Assembly (NCBI GenBank): GCA_028564705.1
Contig: JAPXFQ010000121.1
Coordinates: forward strand, 186,001-250,000
Direction of reading: 5' to 3'
Source: Apricaphanius iberus
Lineage: Eukaryota; Chordata; Actinopteri; Cyprinodontiformes; Aphaniidae
DNA length: 64,000 bases
Below are positions 40,624-52,356 of the stretch, one piece after another. A model generated the notes under the pieces. It worked only from the letters and a program-made list of their open reading frames with translations, did no database searches and had not been told where the DNA came from. Both the position numbers and the translations under genes were made by a program. Each line of letters starts with the position of its first letter. The stretch's first letter is position 1.

Positions 40624-41016
40624 CTACAGTGAGATGCTATGAATGGTTGAGGCTAGGCGTTGCCGCCAAAACTTCAGCTGGCTCATCTTCCACGTTTTCT
40701 GGCTCTTGCCGCTTTGAAGCTTGGAATGCTGGAAAAGTTTCAAATATACACGGTCATAGCACACAAAACACCGCAGAGACTCTGATGCCCCTCTAACGGC
40801 ATCAACCATAGACTTTACAAGTAATCTTGTCACTCGACGTTTACATTTTACCATGGCTGATACCTTGGGCTGAACTGTTTTTCTCCTAAAAACCTCGACT
40901 GACACCAGGGGCTTTATTTTTTTCCAGAGAACTGCAAATCTGTTTTTTAGAGGGATTTCCAGTTCCTTGTCTTTTGCTTTGGATTGCTTTTTCTTGTCAG
41001 TTGACTGGCTGAGCAA
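40624..41016 (-). other. Unidentified basic ORF upstream of the L2 copy
   Basis: A 130-codon minus-strand frame is strongly basic (Lys/Arg-rich), with LKNRFAVLWKK near residue 23. It lies just upstream of the L2 reverse-transcriptase fragment in the same orientation, so it may be a remnant of a 5' part of that LINE or of another repeat. The frame opens at a TTG, not an ATG. I do not recognise the family. Confidence 0.2.
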
Positions 41017-41019
41017 TAT

Positions 41020-43360
41020 TACATTTTGTTATACCACCATTCTTTAAAAAGTAAAGTTTGGTCGAACAAGAAGAGGAGAAAAAGCTTTGGAAGATGAGAG
41101 AAAGTAAGAGAAGAAAGGCAAGAATATATCAGGAGAGATGAAGAGAGAGTGCTCATCCTTTGGCAGTCTGAGTAATCCAAAAAGTGTTTACAGGAAGCAG
41201 CAGCAGAAACACATCTACTACCTCACCACACACTGCAAGGCCACCAGGTTACAATAAAGGCGGGCTGTTGGTGAGATTCCTGATGCTGTGTTACCTGTTT
41301 GCTGATAAGCAGAGCCCGACTCTGTGTCAAACAGCCAGAAATGGTCAGCTGGCAGGCTGCTGAAGCTCTCAGACACCATTCCTATTAAAGTTTCTCTTTA
41401 TTGTTTCTATCCAGAACTTTCTAAACATATAAGCATTTACATGAAATATAAAAGTTAATATGTCTGTATTTATCCGCTGATAACCTGGAAAATAATTAAT
41501 GGATAAATGGGAATGTAACATATTTTTATATCAGTTCAGACTGCACAATGGAGAAGCTGGTGGCGTTGTCTTGAAGCATAAAGGTCTATGGTTCAAATCC
41601 TAAACTGAGGCATTTCTGCATTGAGTCAGCATGCTCTCTCACTTCCAAATCAGTGTTTGGTTAATTGCTCAATTGCTCTTAGGTATGTATGAGTGACTCT
41701 ATGGTTGTTTGTCCTGTGATGGACTAGAGACCCGTCCAGGGTGTCCACCACGTCTCGCCTAATGACTGCTTGTTATTGATCATCAGCAACAGATCCTGCT
41801 GTAAACCTTCACTATCAGACAAGTTTTCTACAGCTGATTAGACATGTTGATGTCAAACAAAGAGACAGTCACACATTAACTTCATCTCTGTGGTGCATTA
41901 AAGGGTTAAATCCAGAAAGCTGATTGGTCTGCCGAGCCTCACAGCTGGAGGATTCTGATGTTATCTGAAATTAATATATAATTTTTGTTGACCCGTTTGC
42001 TATTCCATATCAGATCTGCTTTATGACCCGAATGACTTTACTGCAACACAACACAACAGTCTTCTCAGTGGGGTGTGGCTCCCTCTGCTGTGTGGAGGTG
42101 GAATAGCTTTACAGGCTAGAGGAGCGCCTCTACCTCAGGAAGAAAACCTCACAGTATAAATATCATCATATTCTGTGGTCAGAACCCAAATATGTCAGAG
42201 GTCTGAAACATAAATAAATGTTCCACTGCTGTCAGAGCAGAGAATGAATTTAAAACACATGAAGAGAATGTGGTCAGAAGCTGATGTTTGTCTGATTGAT
42301 GTTGGAAAGAGATTGTTTACCTGACAGCATCTCATATGGGAACATGTGGAACGGATGTTGGGGTTTGATTAGGGGCAATGCAGAAAAAGGACAGAGGGGG
42401 CACAATCTTCTCTATGCAGAGTTTGATTTAAATTAATCCAACATCAGGATCTCAGACGACTGAGTGTCTTGGATACTCCTGGTGTGAAAACAGCTCAGAG
42501 TTTGGATTCATCCTCCAGCTGCAGATTCTGGACAGAGACAAGCTGAAAACCAAAAACGGATGCCCCGTAGGTGTCTTCATGTGTTGTCCCTGGGTGATGT
42601 CAGAGATATGGATCATAACTGATGGAAAGAGATCCTGGACATGAGCAGCTGAAATAGGATTTCTGCCTTAGATGTAGGGAGAGGAGCTCCATCATCTGGA
42701 AAGAGCTCAAAGTAGAGCAGTTCCTCTTTAGAAACCCAAGCAACAGAGCTGCTTTGGTTTCTGACTCCTGAACTCCTCCACTGGGATGTTTTCTGGGTGT
42801 GTCCCATGGAGAGCTGATCCCAGGTTTTGACCAACTCAGATCAGATGTAAGGAGGAAGATCTGGCTCCACAATGACGAAGAGCAGCAAATTCAGCTACTT
42901 TATTAGGACCAGACATACAACCACATTTTCTGCTGGGCTTTAAAACTTCCTATTAGACCCAGTCGATGAGGAAGCAATGCATGATGGGAAATACTGAGGA
43001 AATCTTTTTAGTCTTACAGAACCTTCAGTGAGGAATATTAACTTTAAGGTTGTAAAGAATCTAATGTAAAACTCTCGTGGTTTCAGCTTCTAAATATGAA
43101 AGGTGGTGCTGAAGTTACTGGAGGACAAAGAAAGCAGGTCTGGAGGAAGAAGAGAAGATTGAGTTAGACTGATTCTTTCTGAATGTAGAGAGTTCAGTCA
43201 GAGCTGAACGACTGCAGCCATTAGGACAGTTTATTCTACTGTCTTTATTACTGGATCTGATCTGAGCACAGAACAAGAAAACCTGTTAATCAGTGAGTTT
43301 TATAGCAGCTCAGAGGTTGAATCCTGGACTTTGGAATGAAACACACCTCAGCTGGAGCTG
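41020..43360. other. Intergenic stretch before the TRIM gene
   Basis: Apart from the SINE-like repeat at 41540-41770, I see no gene. Around 42540-42880 two overlapping minus-strand frames occur, but neither resembles a family I know. Confidence 0.35.
41540..41770 (+). repeat. SINE-like repeat with tRNA-type B box
   Basis: GGTTCAAATCC at about 41590 fits an RNA polymerase III B box. The downstream part GTCCTGTGATGGACTAGAGA ... CCGTCCAGGGTG ... CTCGCCTAATGAC matches the body of a widespread teleost short repeat. It is diverged. Confidence 0.5.
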
Positions 43361-43534
43361 AACTACAACAGGAAACAATTTGTTGTTGTTGGTTCCTGCA
43401 GAGAGACTCCCAGACGATCAGATTCACCTTCAGACCAAACTAGCAGCTTCCTCTGACTGAGTCCAGCTGCAGGAGAGAAAAGTGGAAACCTCCAACACTG
43501 CTGCTTCAAGCTGCTCACACTCCCCACACTAAAG

Positions 43535-43630
43535 GTGAGTTGGACCAAGAACACCACTCAGAGTCACTTTGAGGGAAGTTAGTAGAGGAGGGAGGGGAGC
43601 CATGATTGACTGGACCTTCTGTGTTTTCAG
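43535..43630 (+). other. Inferred 96 bp intron in the TRIM 5' UTR
   Basis: AAAG|GTGAGT at 43535 and TGTGTTTTCAG ending at 43630 form a strong splice pair just 17 bp before the ATG. It is inferred from the splice consensus only. Confidence 0.45.
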
Positions 43631-43647
43631 CTTTACTCAGAGACTAA

Positions 43648-45031
43648 ATGGCTTCCAGATTAAAGGAGGATCTCTGCTGTCCCGTCTGTCAGGACGTTTT
43701 TAGGGATCCGGTTCTTCTATCATGTAGCCACAGCTTCTGTAAGGAGTGTCTGAAGGACTGGTGGAGACAGAAACCAGTAAGAGAGTGTCCAGTTTGTAGG
43801 GAAATGTCCTTCACCGAAGATCCACCCTGTAATCTGGTTCTGAAGAACCTTTGTGAGACGTTCTTACTGCAGAGAGACCAGAGAGCTTCAGAGGATCTCT
43901 GCAGTCTGCACTCTGAGAAACTCAGACTTTTCTGTCTGGACCATCAAGAACCGATCTGCTCCATCTGCAGAGATTCAAAAAAACACACCAACCACAGATT
44001 CAGACCCATTGATGAAGCTGCTGAGGATCACAGAGAGAACCTGAAAACATCTGTGGATCATTTAAAGAACAAGCTGGAGCTCAGGAAGAAAGTTCTAGAG
44101 GAGTTTGATCAGACAGCAGAACACATGAAGGTCCAGGCCCGACACACAGAGAGGCAGATTAAGGAGCAGTTTAAGAAGCTTCATCAGTTTCTAGCAGAGG
44201 AAGAGGAGGCCAGGCTGGCTGCACTGAGGGAGGAAGAGGAGAAGAAGAGTGGGATGATGAAGGAGAAGATGGAGGCTCTGAGCAGAGAGATAGCAGCTCT
44301 TTCAGACACAGTCAGAGCCACAGAGGAGGAGCTGAGAGCTGAAGACGTCTCATTCCTGCACAACTACAAGGCTGCAGTGGAAAGAGTCCAGCGTGCCCCT
44401 GCTGGAGGATCCACAGCTGCCCTCAGGAGCTCTGATAGACCAGGCCAAACATCTGGGCAACCTGGCCTTCAACATCTGGAGCAACATGAAGAACAAGGTG
44501 TCCTACAGTCCTCTCATCCTAGACCCAAACACTGCTGGTTCAGAACTCTTCCTGTCTCTAGATCTGACCAGCGGGACTGAAGGAGAGAAAAAGCAGCTTC
44601 CTGATAATCCAGAGAGGTTTGGTCGCGGATCTTCTGTTCTGAGTTCTGAGGGCTTTAACTCAGGGAACCACAGCTGGGATGTTGATGTTGGAGACAGTGA
44701 AGTCTGGTCTCTTGGTGTATTAGCAGAGTTCTTCCAGAGGAAGGGAAAGATCCGATCTGGGTTGTTAATTATAGGCTTCAATAAAGGTAAATACGCAGCA
44801 TTGTCTCCATCAGCTCCTCCCACAGATCTCTTGGTCGAGAAGAATCTCCAGCGGATCAGAGTGAATCTGGACTGGGACAGAGGAAATCTGTCGTTCTCTG
44901 ATCTGAATACTAACACACACATACACACCTTCACACACATCTTCACTGACAAGATGTTTCCATTCTTCTTCACTTGGAATCAACTAAAGCTCCTCCCGAT
45001 GAAGATCTCAGTGATCAAACAGCAGCTCTGA
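43648..45031 (+). pseudogene. TRIM E3 ligase-like gene (RING, B-box, coiled coil, PRY-SPRY) with one frameshift
   Basis: From the ATG at 43648 the frame encodes a C3HC4 RING (Cys11, 14, 26, His28, Cys31, 34, 47, 50), a B-box 2 (Cys85, His88, Cys96 ... Cys104, Cys107, His113, His116) and a Glu/Lys-rich coiled coil (about 120-235). At 44392-44400, after codon 249, the frame must shift: one extra base separates VQR from PLLEDPQLP. The shifted frame then runs to a TGA at 45029-45031 and encodes a good PRY-SPRY domain ([51 protein letters not shown]). TRIM proteins of this type (TRIM35/A33-like in fish) are ubiquitin ligases often linked to innate immunity, and fish carry many, mostly with one coding exon. 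As read, the product would stop soon after the coiled coil and lose its ligand-binding domain. A recent pseudogene or a sequencing indel are both possible. Confidence 0.85.
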
Positions 45032-45304
45032 TGTTCTCAGCATGAAGAACACAAAGTCCAAATGAAACCTTATTGATCAGATTGAAACTCTGAGTTTTTA
45101 ACCAGGAAACTGGAGATGATCTGATCATCTGGAGAATCTTTTATATTCATTGATTTGATAATTTTATTCATCTCATTGTTTGTTTTTGGTGGTTTAAAGG
45201 TTGAATATGGAACATTTTCATAAAAAGCTAAAAGGAAAAAAACTCCATGGGTCTTTTGAAGGGATGAAGAATGTCCTTCAAACATTGTATTTGAATTAAA
45301 ATAT

Positions 45305-45310
45305 AATAAA
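45305..45310 (+). terminator. Poly(A) signal AATAAA after the TRIM gene
   Basis: AATAAA lies about 275 bp after the stop in AT-rich sequence that fits a 3' UTR. Confidence 0.4.
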
Positions 45311-45361
45311 ACATACATTTTAACTGGGCACTACAATGACGTTATGTTTATATGTACCAAC

Positions 45362-45389
45362 CACTAGCAACTGTCACGAGTTGCTAGTG
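45362..45389. repeat. Perfect 11 bp inverted repeat at the edge of the GC-rich repeat
   Basis: CACTAGCAACT, a 6-base spacer (GTCACG) and AGTTGCTAGTG form a perfect hairpin exactly where AT-rich DNA changes to the GC-rich repeat. Confidence 0.8.
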
Positions 45390-46330
45390 CAGGAAGGGAC
45401 GAGTCCGGATGGCGTCCCCTTCTGGGAGCTGAGTCGGGCGGTCGACCCGGATGGCGTCCTCTTACGGGACGACAGACTGGCCGACGTCCTCTGGCGGGAT
45501 GGGAGTTGGGTGGACGACCCGAATGGCGTCCTCTGGCCGGACGACAGACTGGCGGACGACAGACTGGCGGACGTCTTCTGGCGGGACGGGAGTCGGGCGG
45601 ACAACCCGAATGGCGTCCTCTGGCTGGACGAGTGTCGGGCGGGCGGCCCGAATGGCGCCCTCTGGCTGGACAGGAGGCGGGCGGACGTCCCGGCGGTCTT
45701 CTCCTGCAGATGAGGCAGCGGCGGGGAAGCTTGGCTGGTCGTCGGCCGAGAGAGAGGGACCTGGTTGGTTCCCACTGACAGAAACGAAGGAACCTGGCTA
45801 GTGAAGCTGTGCCTGAGACTGGCTTCTCCGGCGGCGGCAGCGTCCAGTCCAGCAGTTCTGGCGGCGACGGCCAATCAAGCAGCTCTGGCGGAGGCAGCGG
45901 CAAATCCAGCAGCTCTGTTGGCTCTGGGAGCAGAGACTGGAGGAGGGAGAAGGTGAAGCATGCTGAAGCAGACGCCAACTTCTGGGCCAAACAGGCTGAG
46001 GCAGACGGCAACTTTGGGACCGAACAGGCGGATGCAGATGCCAACTTTGGGGCCGAACAGGCTGAAGCAAACGCTAACTTCGGGACCGAACAGGCTGATG
46101 CAGACGCCAACTTTGGGGCCGAACAGGCTGAAGGAGACGCCGACTTCGGCGACCCGGAAGCCGCTCCTTCCCCTCGGCAGCGGCGAGATGGTGTCAGAGC
46201 CTCTTGCCTTCGGCTGCGTGGCTGAGATGGCCGCTCATCCCTGCGTGGACAGGTTCCGGGAACCATTTGCGGTTGACCCATATGGTGTCTATGTTCCAAC
46301 AGTTCAAGCTTACACTCGAAGGACCCACAT
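45373..46330 (-). mobile_element. GC-rich repeat copy A with long Pro/Ser/Arg-rich open frames
   Basis: The block is strikingly GC-rich and internally repetitive. A ~55-60 bp unit (GGCGTCCTCTGGC ... GGACGGGAGTCGGGCGGAC) recurs between 45410 and 45690, and a ~33 bp unit (CAGGCTGAAGCAGACGCCAA-like) recurs between 45955 and 46140. The minus strand stays open for 311 codons (46299 to 45364) and contains ELLDLPLPPPELLDWPSPP. The same ELLDLPPPP wording occurs in copy B at 49315-50345, so this is a dispersed element, not a unique gene. The other frames are also long because stop codons are rare in such DNA. The family is not identified; a gag-like or non-coding part of an LTR element is possible. 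Confidence 0.4.
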
Positions 46331-46535
46331 AAAGCATTTCTACAGCATCAAACACACACGGAAACTATAACTTTTCTCGTGGATCGGTAAATACCTTGTT
46401 AACTTGGCTAACGTTAGCTGCCAGTTAAAACTCCTCTAGGATACATTCCTCACTAGACACCGTTCAGGTTGGTCACTGGGCGTACCGTTAGCGAACCAGG
46501 CAACCCAATGGCTGGAATGGTGTTTTTATTGTTGC

Positions 46536-46625
46536 AACTACAATGTAGATAAACTAGATGTCGCTATCATGCTTATGTTCCATATCAACATAGATAAACT
46601 AGATGTCGCTATCATGCTTGTGTTC
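46536..46625. repeat. 45 bp tandem duplication
   Basis: Two adjacent copies share AGATAAACTAGATGTCGCTA, then TCATGCTT(A/G)TGTTCC. It is non-coding. Confidence 0.8.
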
Positions 46626-46909
46626 CTTATCAAACGTTTAATGTCTCTTTTTGTTTAACTTGACTGGATGAAAAGTTCTATATAAATAAAGTTTGACTGA
46701 TGGATTTCATGTGAGATGGGGAACATTTTCGCCTCCAATACATTATTAATCACCTCTAACCTATTGTCAGCATCAAGTCAGTTTGTACAGATAACAGAAA
46801 AACTTTTAGAAACTGCAGTTGCTTTGGAAATCTGACTAACAATGGATTCTGTTAAATAAAAGATGAGAATATTCCTTCGGTGGTCCAACAGTATTAAATT
46901 AGATTTGTT

Positions 46910-48702
46910 GTGCCGGTCCCAAGTCTGGAAAAATGCAGAGGGTTGTGTTAGGAAGGACATCCGACATAAACACCTAAGCCAAATCAACTATGCGAATCAC
47001 AAACATGAAGTCTGATCAAGGATAGGGATGGAACTGTACTGACAGATGCCAAGAGTCTGATGGGAAGATGGAAAGAGTATTTTGAAGAGCTGATGAATGA
47101 GGAAAATCAGAGATAATGTAGAGTAGAAGAGGTGGCCATTGTGGATCAGGAAGCTCTTGAGATTAGTAAGGATGAAGTGAGGAAAGCCTTGAAGAGGATG
47201 AAGATGGAGAAGACAGTTGGTCCTGATGACATACCTATGGAGGTATGGAAGTGTCTAGGAAAGGTGGCCGTATAGTTTTTGACTAGGTTCTTGAATACTG
47301 AGAAGATGCCTGATGAATGGAGGAAAATTGTCCTAGTACTGATCTTTAAGAACAAGGAAGATGTACAGAATTGTGTCAACTACAGATGAACAAAGCTAAT
47401 GAGTCATACAATGAAGCTGTGGGAAAGAGTGGTGGAAGCTAGGCTTGGGCCAGAAGTGAGCATTTGTGAGCCAAGAAAGAGTACTACAGATGCTATTTTT
47501 GCTTTAAGGATGCTGATGAAGAAGAACAAAGAGGGTCAGAGGGAGCTGCATTGTGTCTTTGTAGATTTAGAGAAAGCATATGACAGGGTGCCAAAAGAAG
47601 CTGTGGTTTTGCATGAGGCAGTCTGGAGTGGCAGAGAAGTTGTTAGAGTGGTAAAGGATATGTATGAGAGCTGTGAGACAGCAGTGAGGTGTGCTGTAGG
47701 AGTGACAGAGGATTTCAAGGTGGAGGTGGGACTGCATCAACGATCGGCTCTGAGCCTCTTCTTGTTGGCTTTGGTGATGGACAGGCTGACGGATGATGTT
47801 AGACAGGAGTCTCCATGGACTATGATGTTTACAGATGACATTTTGATCTGCAGTGACAGCAGGATGGATGTGGATGAAAGGCTAGAGAGATTGAGGTATG
47901 CACTGGAAAAGTGAGGAATGAAGATTAGTCGCAGCAAGTGCTGGATTGTAAATTCTATATTAAAGTGTTCCTCTATTGTGGATTAACTCCAAAACTGTCA
48001 ATTAGCTCTATTCACGATTGAGGATCCAGCTTTCCTCCGCAGGGTCGACAGAGTGATTTCCTGTTCCAGAAAACAAAGCAGAAAATACAACAACACAGAT
48101 CTGTTTGTCATGAGACTGACCTGCAGGACGGCTCACCAAGTGTGCGCGCTGACTCACAGACCTCATCTCTTTTTATTGAACACAAAGACAAAAAGAATCA
48201 CATGACATGGTCACTCACAGTACATAAACATTCATTGTGTGCCCCTTATCATCTACTTCCCTAAGTCTGTTTTTACCCCAAAATGATTTACAGACACCCG
48301 CTTTTATGGGGGTCTTAACCTAAACTATCTTTCTTCCTGTTTCTACACAACTGGGCAATTTCCTAAACACAACTTGGTATTTATGACTTGTAAAAGCCTG
48401 GTACTCATTTAAGATTGTTTTTACTTCACAAGACAGAATACATGTGTGTAAATGAGAAAGACACAAATGGAACGGTGAAGTTAGAGGGAGTGGAAGTGAA
48501 GAAAGTAGAGGACATTAAGTACTTAGGGTCAACGGTCCAAAGCAATGGAGAGTGTGGAAAAGAGGTGAAGAAGCATGTGCAAGCTGGTTGGAATGGGTGG
48601 AGAAAAGTGTCCGGTGTGATTTGTGATAAAAGGGTTCCAGCAAGAATGAGACAGATGGCATCCTGCTGCTACGCCAATCCAGACACGGCATGGCTGGAAT
48701 AA
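46910..48702 (+). mobile_element. RTE-like LINE reverse transcriptase remnant, split by a solo LTR
   Basis: The plus strand reads, with a few stops, as an RTE-type reverse transcriptase: ALKRMKMEKTVGPDDIPMEVW (from about 47180), then VFVDLEKAYDRVPKE (region A, 47560s), and MMFTDDILICS (region C, with FTDD instead of the usual FADD, 47830s). After the inserted LTR it continues TEYMCVNEKD, VEVKKVEDIKYLGS and CDKRVPARM. A piece at 46910-46995 (GTTAGGAAGGACATCCG) resembles the 3' end of such LINEs and may be a separate fragment. Stops and the altered catalytic loop mean it is dead. Confidence 0.75.
47939..48428 (-). mobile_element. 490 bp solo LTR with 4 bp target duplication
   Basis: The insert begins TGCTGGATTG and ends TTTACTTCA (TG...CA) with CAAG on both sides (47935-47938 and 48429-48432). 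Removing it restores the LINE phrase RSKTEYM. On the minus strand an AATAAA-type signal (about 48172-48180, read as TTTTTATTGAA on plus) is followed by a GT-rich stretch, suggesting the LTR lies in reverse. There is no internal region, so it is a solo LTR. Confidence 0.75.
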
Positions 48703-48709
48703 TTCATGA

Positions 48710-49310
48710 ATCTCTGCTGGTTAAAACACAGGTAGTCAATCCACAGTCTTATGGACAGTTTGACACAGGGAAATATATTCAAATAATAATACAATCTAGT
48801 TTCTAGCTTTGAAGTAATTTGGAACTCCCTTTGATACTCCTACGGCATCAATATACACTTGATCCTCAAACTTTTCAGCTATTGTTGCTCTGGGCATGCA
48901 ACATGATGTAAGTCCCTGTTAATCGAAAGGGTCGATTTCAGCTGATACATCAAAAGCCATCATTACATGGGCACACAAATTTGTCCATCCAGTGGGAAGC
49001 TTTTGTCTCAACTGTCCATCTCCACACACCCAAAAAACATCAGGAGCCGCCTGCTCCTATTTCATGATCCATGTTCTTAAGTGAACCTGAGCTGAACATT
49101 TCCAAAACTCTGGGGAAGAATCATAGTGCATGTCAGACTTCCAAGACAAGAATCTCCGCCATCATTAAGGTAAAAAGTTTTTGAGCACATTCATGAAAAT
49201 TGGCCCATGTTAACCTGTCCTTTTGACAAGGTGACACTGTCACACACAAATGATGCATCTGGGGCTGGTCTGAGTAATCAAATTAAATCAGGGGCATTAA
49301 CTGGCTTGGC
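48710..49310. other. Intergenic sequence, no gene seen
   Basis: AT-rich, with no family I recognise. It lies between the RTE fragment and the second GC-rich repeat. Confidence 0.35.
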
Positions 49311-49314
49311 CAAC

Positions 49315-50345
49315 CCACAGAGTGGCATCCTCTGGTAGGACAACGATCAGGATGGTGTCCCTCAGCAGGACGAAGGAAAGGGTGGCGTCCCTTCTCAGGA
49401 CGGGAGTCGGGTGAAGTACCCTCCCCTGAGAATGAGACAATGGCTGAGGAGCTTGGCTGGTCGGGCTGGGCTTGAAGGCTTAGAGGCTGTTTGGCTTAAA
49501 ACTAGATGTCTGGAGGCGAATGTCGGGTCCCTCCTGGTCATCACAGGGGACTCGGGCTGCCCATAAGGAGATGGCGGGTGCTGGAGGACTGCTGCTGTGG
49601 CACCCAAGAAGACAGCAGCCACCACAGACACTGGCAGCAAGGGTGCTATTGCTGCGAAGAGAGGAAGTCTGTCTTTTGCCTCCTCCAGGAGCTTCAACAA
49701 CAGAGGCAGATCCTTCTTGATCTTCTCTTGGAGCTTTGGTGTTGGGACCAGACGGTCCAGATGAGGTGCCGGTGGTGAAGACCGTAGACATGGTGCTGAT
49801 TTGCTCTTGTGACCTGCCAGAGGTTGAGGAGCTGCTGCTGTGCAAGCCAGGAGGACTGCAGCAACAAAGATGGCAGGCTCTGACTCCGTTGCTGGCCCAG
49901 GTTCTGGTTCTGAGAGCGGCAGCTCTGGCGGCAGCAGCAGAAGATCCAGCAGCCCTGGTGGCGGTGGCAGATCCAGCAGCTCTGGAAACAGAAACTTAAG
50001 GGGCTCTGTTGGTGGTGTGAGCGGGTCGCTCCCCGGCTGCCTCCTCCAGATCCTCTGCATCGAGCGGGCTGAGGCTGGAGCGGAACCGGGGAAGGAGCTC
50101 CAGGATGTAATCCTCCAGGGCGGTGAGGCGAGCAGAGGGGCTGGCGAAGCTGTAGATTTTGTCCAGCCTGCGCCTGTCTCACCTGCGGTTCCCTACTGCG
50201 TCATCCTCTCGGCCCGGTGTGTCGGTGAGCTATGTCCAACTTCTTTGGTTGACTTGAAGAATTCTGTCAGTTTGGGAATTTTCTTTCTTATTTCTTTGTC
50301 TCAAAGCTCCTTCTCACGAATCGCTTTCCATTTTTCCACGTCTCT
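49315..50345 (-). mobile_element. GC-rich repeat copy B
   Basis: It shares with copy A the words GGCGTCCCTTCTCAGGACGG / GGACGGGAGTCGGG and, on the minus strand, a Pro/Leu-rich peptide with FPELLDLPPPPGLLDL (frame 50060 to 49395). Order and orientation agree with copy A, but the internal repeats differ. A helix-rich stretch KLQEKIKKDLPLLLKLLEEAK lies in the middle of the frame. The function is unknown and it is probably part of a dispersed retroelement. Edges are approximate. Confidence 0.4.
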
Positions 50346-50349
50346 TTAC

Positions 50350-52356
50350 ATCTAGACGACCACGCCCCTAAATTGTTTGATTGGTGATCTTAGGGTGCAA
50401 TGGGAACTTTAGAGGCCACGTGGAAGAAGTTCTGTAGGTCACTTGTTATTTGGATCAATCAGCAGCCTTAAATTAACATATAAGATGATTGACAGAAAAC
50501 CTGACAAGTAAAATTATGTTTCTTTTTTTAACTGAAATGATAGCCCCCAAAGCGTCGTAGGCCCCTGGCCACCGCCCTGGTTGGCCCGTGCATTAAGGCG
50601 GCATTGTATATATATTTATTTCTATGTTCTTTATAGTTTTCAAATGTTTGATGGAGATAGATTAAATCTGCACACCAGGAAGAATTTTTATAAATGTCTC
50701 TAGTGGGACCAAAACAATGCTCAACAATGAGATATCAGAACTAAAACATTGTTTTATTCCTGCAGATTATCTTTGATCCTGAGAAGTTCCTCTTTTCCTC
50801 TCCTGCAGCTACGGGTTCAGCCTATCAGGCCAACCCAGAGAAGAGGGACGGTGTTCTGAGTTTTAACGTCTGAGAGGAAGAGGAGCAGAGCGCGCTCAGA
50901 GTTTCTAACAGTTCTGTTTATTCTTCATCACATGCCTGAAGGATCCCTCCGGGTTGATCTGCTAGATGAGAGCGAGGCTGAGGTGAAGCAGAGGTGAAGC
51001 TGCTGAACTCTGAGCAGCACCTAAAATCCAAACCCCTTCATTCCGTCATGGTGGAGAGAAAGTACACCCTGTTCATATCAGGACCTGGAGAAGCAGGTCT
51101 GCTGCTCACCAGGTTGAACTTTGACCTCGTGTGAACAGAAGCACACCCTGGTTCTGTTGGCAGATGGAGTCTCAGCGATGCAGCTGAACACAACATCTCA
51201 GCAGCAGAGAAACTGGGTCACACCTCAGAAACAGAAAATCAAATATGAAGATCATTTGAGGTAGTATTGGTTCATCAGTCAGACAGAACTGTGGGTCAGA
51301 ACCATGGGTGATGTGACTTAAAGAAAAAGATTATTTTATATTTAATCACATTGTATTACATTCATCTCATTTTGTTCAATTAATTTTTGTAAAGGTTTGT
51401 GCATTTATTCTGAGTTATTCAGTTGAACCTAAACGTGTAATGTCTTGCAGACAGCTAAAAGTGTAACAGCTTACTGGAGAGAAGTGTGCCATACCCGAAA
51501 CAGACTCAACAACAGGTCTAACACATTTCAAAGATAGTTGGGATGCAGCTCTATACTGGAACTTCATTTGGGTCATACACTATAGTTACATGCAGCCAAT
51601 AACCCGTTAAAAACTGGACTGTTAGCAATAACCCGGTCACACATGGCCATATAAACACCAGCAAAAATCTGAATATGATCCCTGGGGTACCCCTTTTCTA
51701 ACCCAAATATTTGGTAATGCAAATGCATCAAAATGAACATTTATTTGTGTTCTGCATATGTTCAATTCACCTGTATACAAGGAATCTTGGTCTTTAGAGC
51801 AGAGGAATTTCTTGTATGCGTGTTCTGGCATACAAATTCTATGTATACAGGAGTGATTCTCTCTACTAACGCATGTAAATGGGTTATTCCGAATGTTTCA
51901 GAAACCAGAATAGTGACCTTAACCTGACCATTACCTGAATAATGGCAGCATGTAAACATAGTCATAGATAAACTTAGTGTTGCAGAAGTAGCTTTGGTGT
52001 AAAAGGCCGTGAAACTAGTTTAAATCAGCAATGCAGGCTGGGATAAGCTATTGGCAATATGTCAGTAATGATGTAAAGGGCGGAAAAACCAGAAGAGGAA
52101 GTAATTTGGGAATTCTATCTGATGGGATGAAGATCATACCAACGATGATGAAGAACCAATGAGAGAAAACAACAACCCATGAATCATAGAAATCTGTACG
52201 GATAAAATCACAGGATCAGGGTAGAGTCTTTTCCTGAGTATGAATGAATGAAACCAGTGGTACAATAAGATTGCCTTTCAGCACAACCTTCAAAGAAAAC
52301 AAACATACAGACACGACACATCGAAGGGTGGTGAGGCGGCTGTGGGATCACCATAT
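50350..52356. other. Intergenic stretch left of the DIRS pair
   Basis: No gene is recognised. At 50760-50874 an acceptor-like TTCCTGCAG is followed by a short open frame ending SAYQANPEKRDGVLSFNV and a stop, and a minus-strand AATAAA-like signal lies near 50917. These could be remains of an exon, but no partner was found. Confidence 0.3.

Noticed and set aside
45336..46370. Several long plus-strand frames in the GC-rich block
   Set aside because: The block is tandemly repetitive and poor in A/T, so most frames are open by composition. Only the minus-strand peptide shared with copy B is mentioned, as a repeat.
50760..50874. Possible terminal exon (IIFDPEKFLF ... VLSFNV, stop)
   Set aside because: A splice acceptor and short frame are present, but I recognise no family and found no upstream exon.
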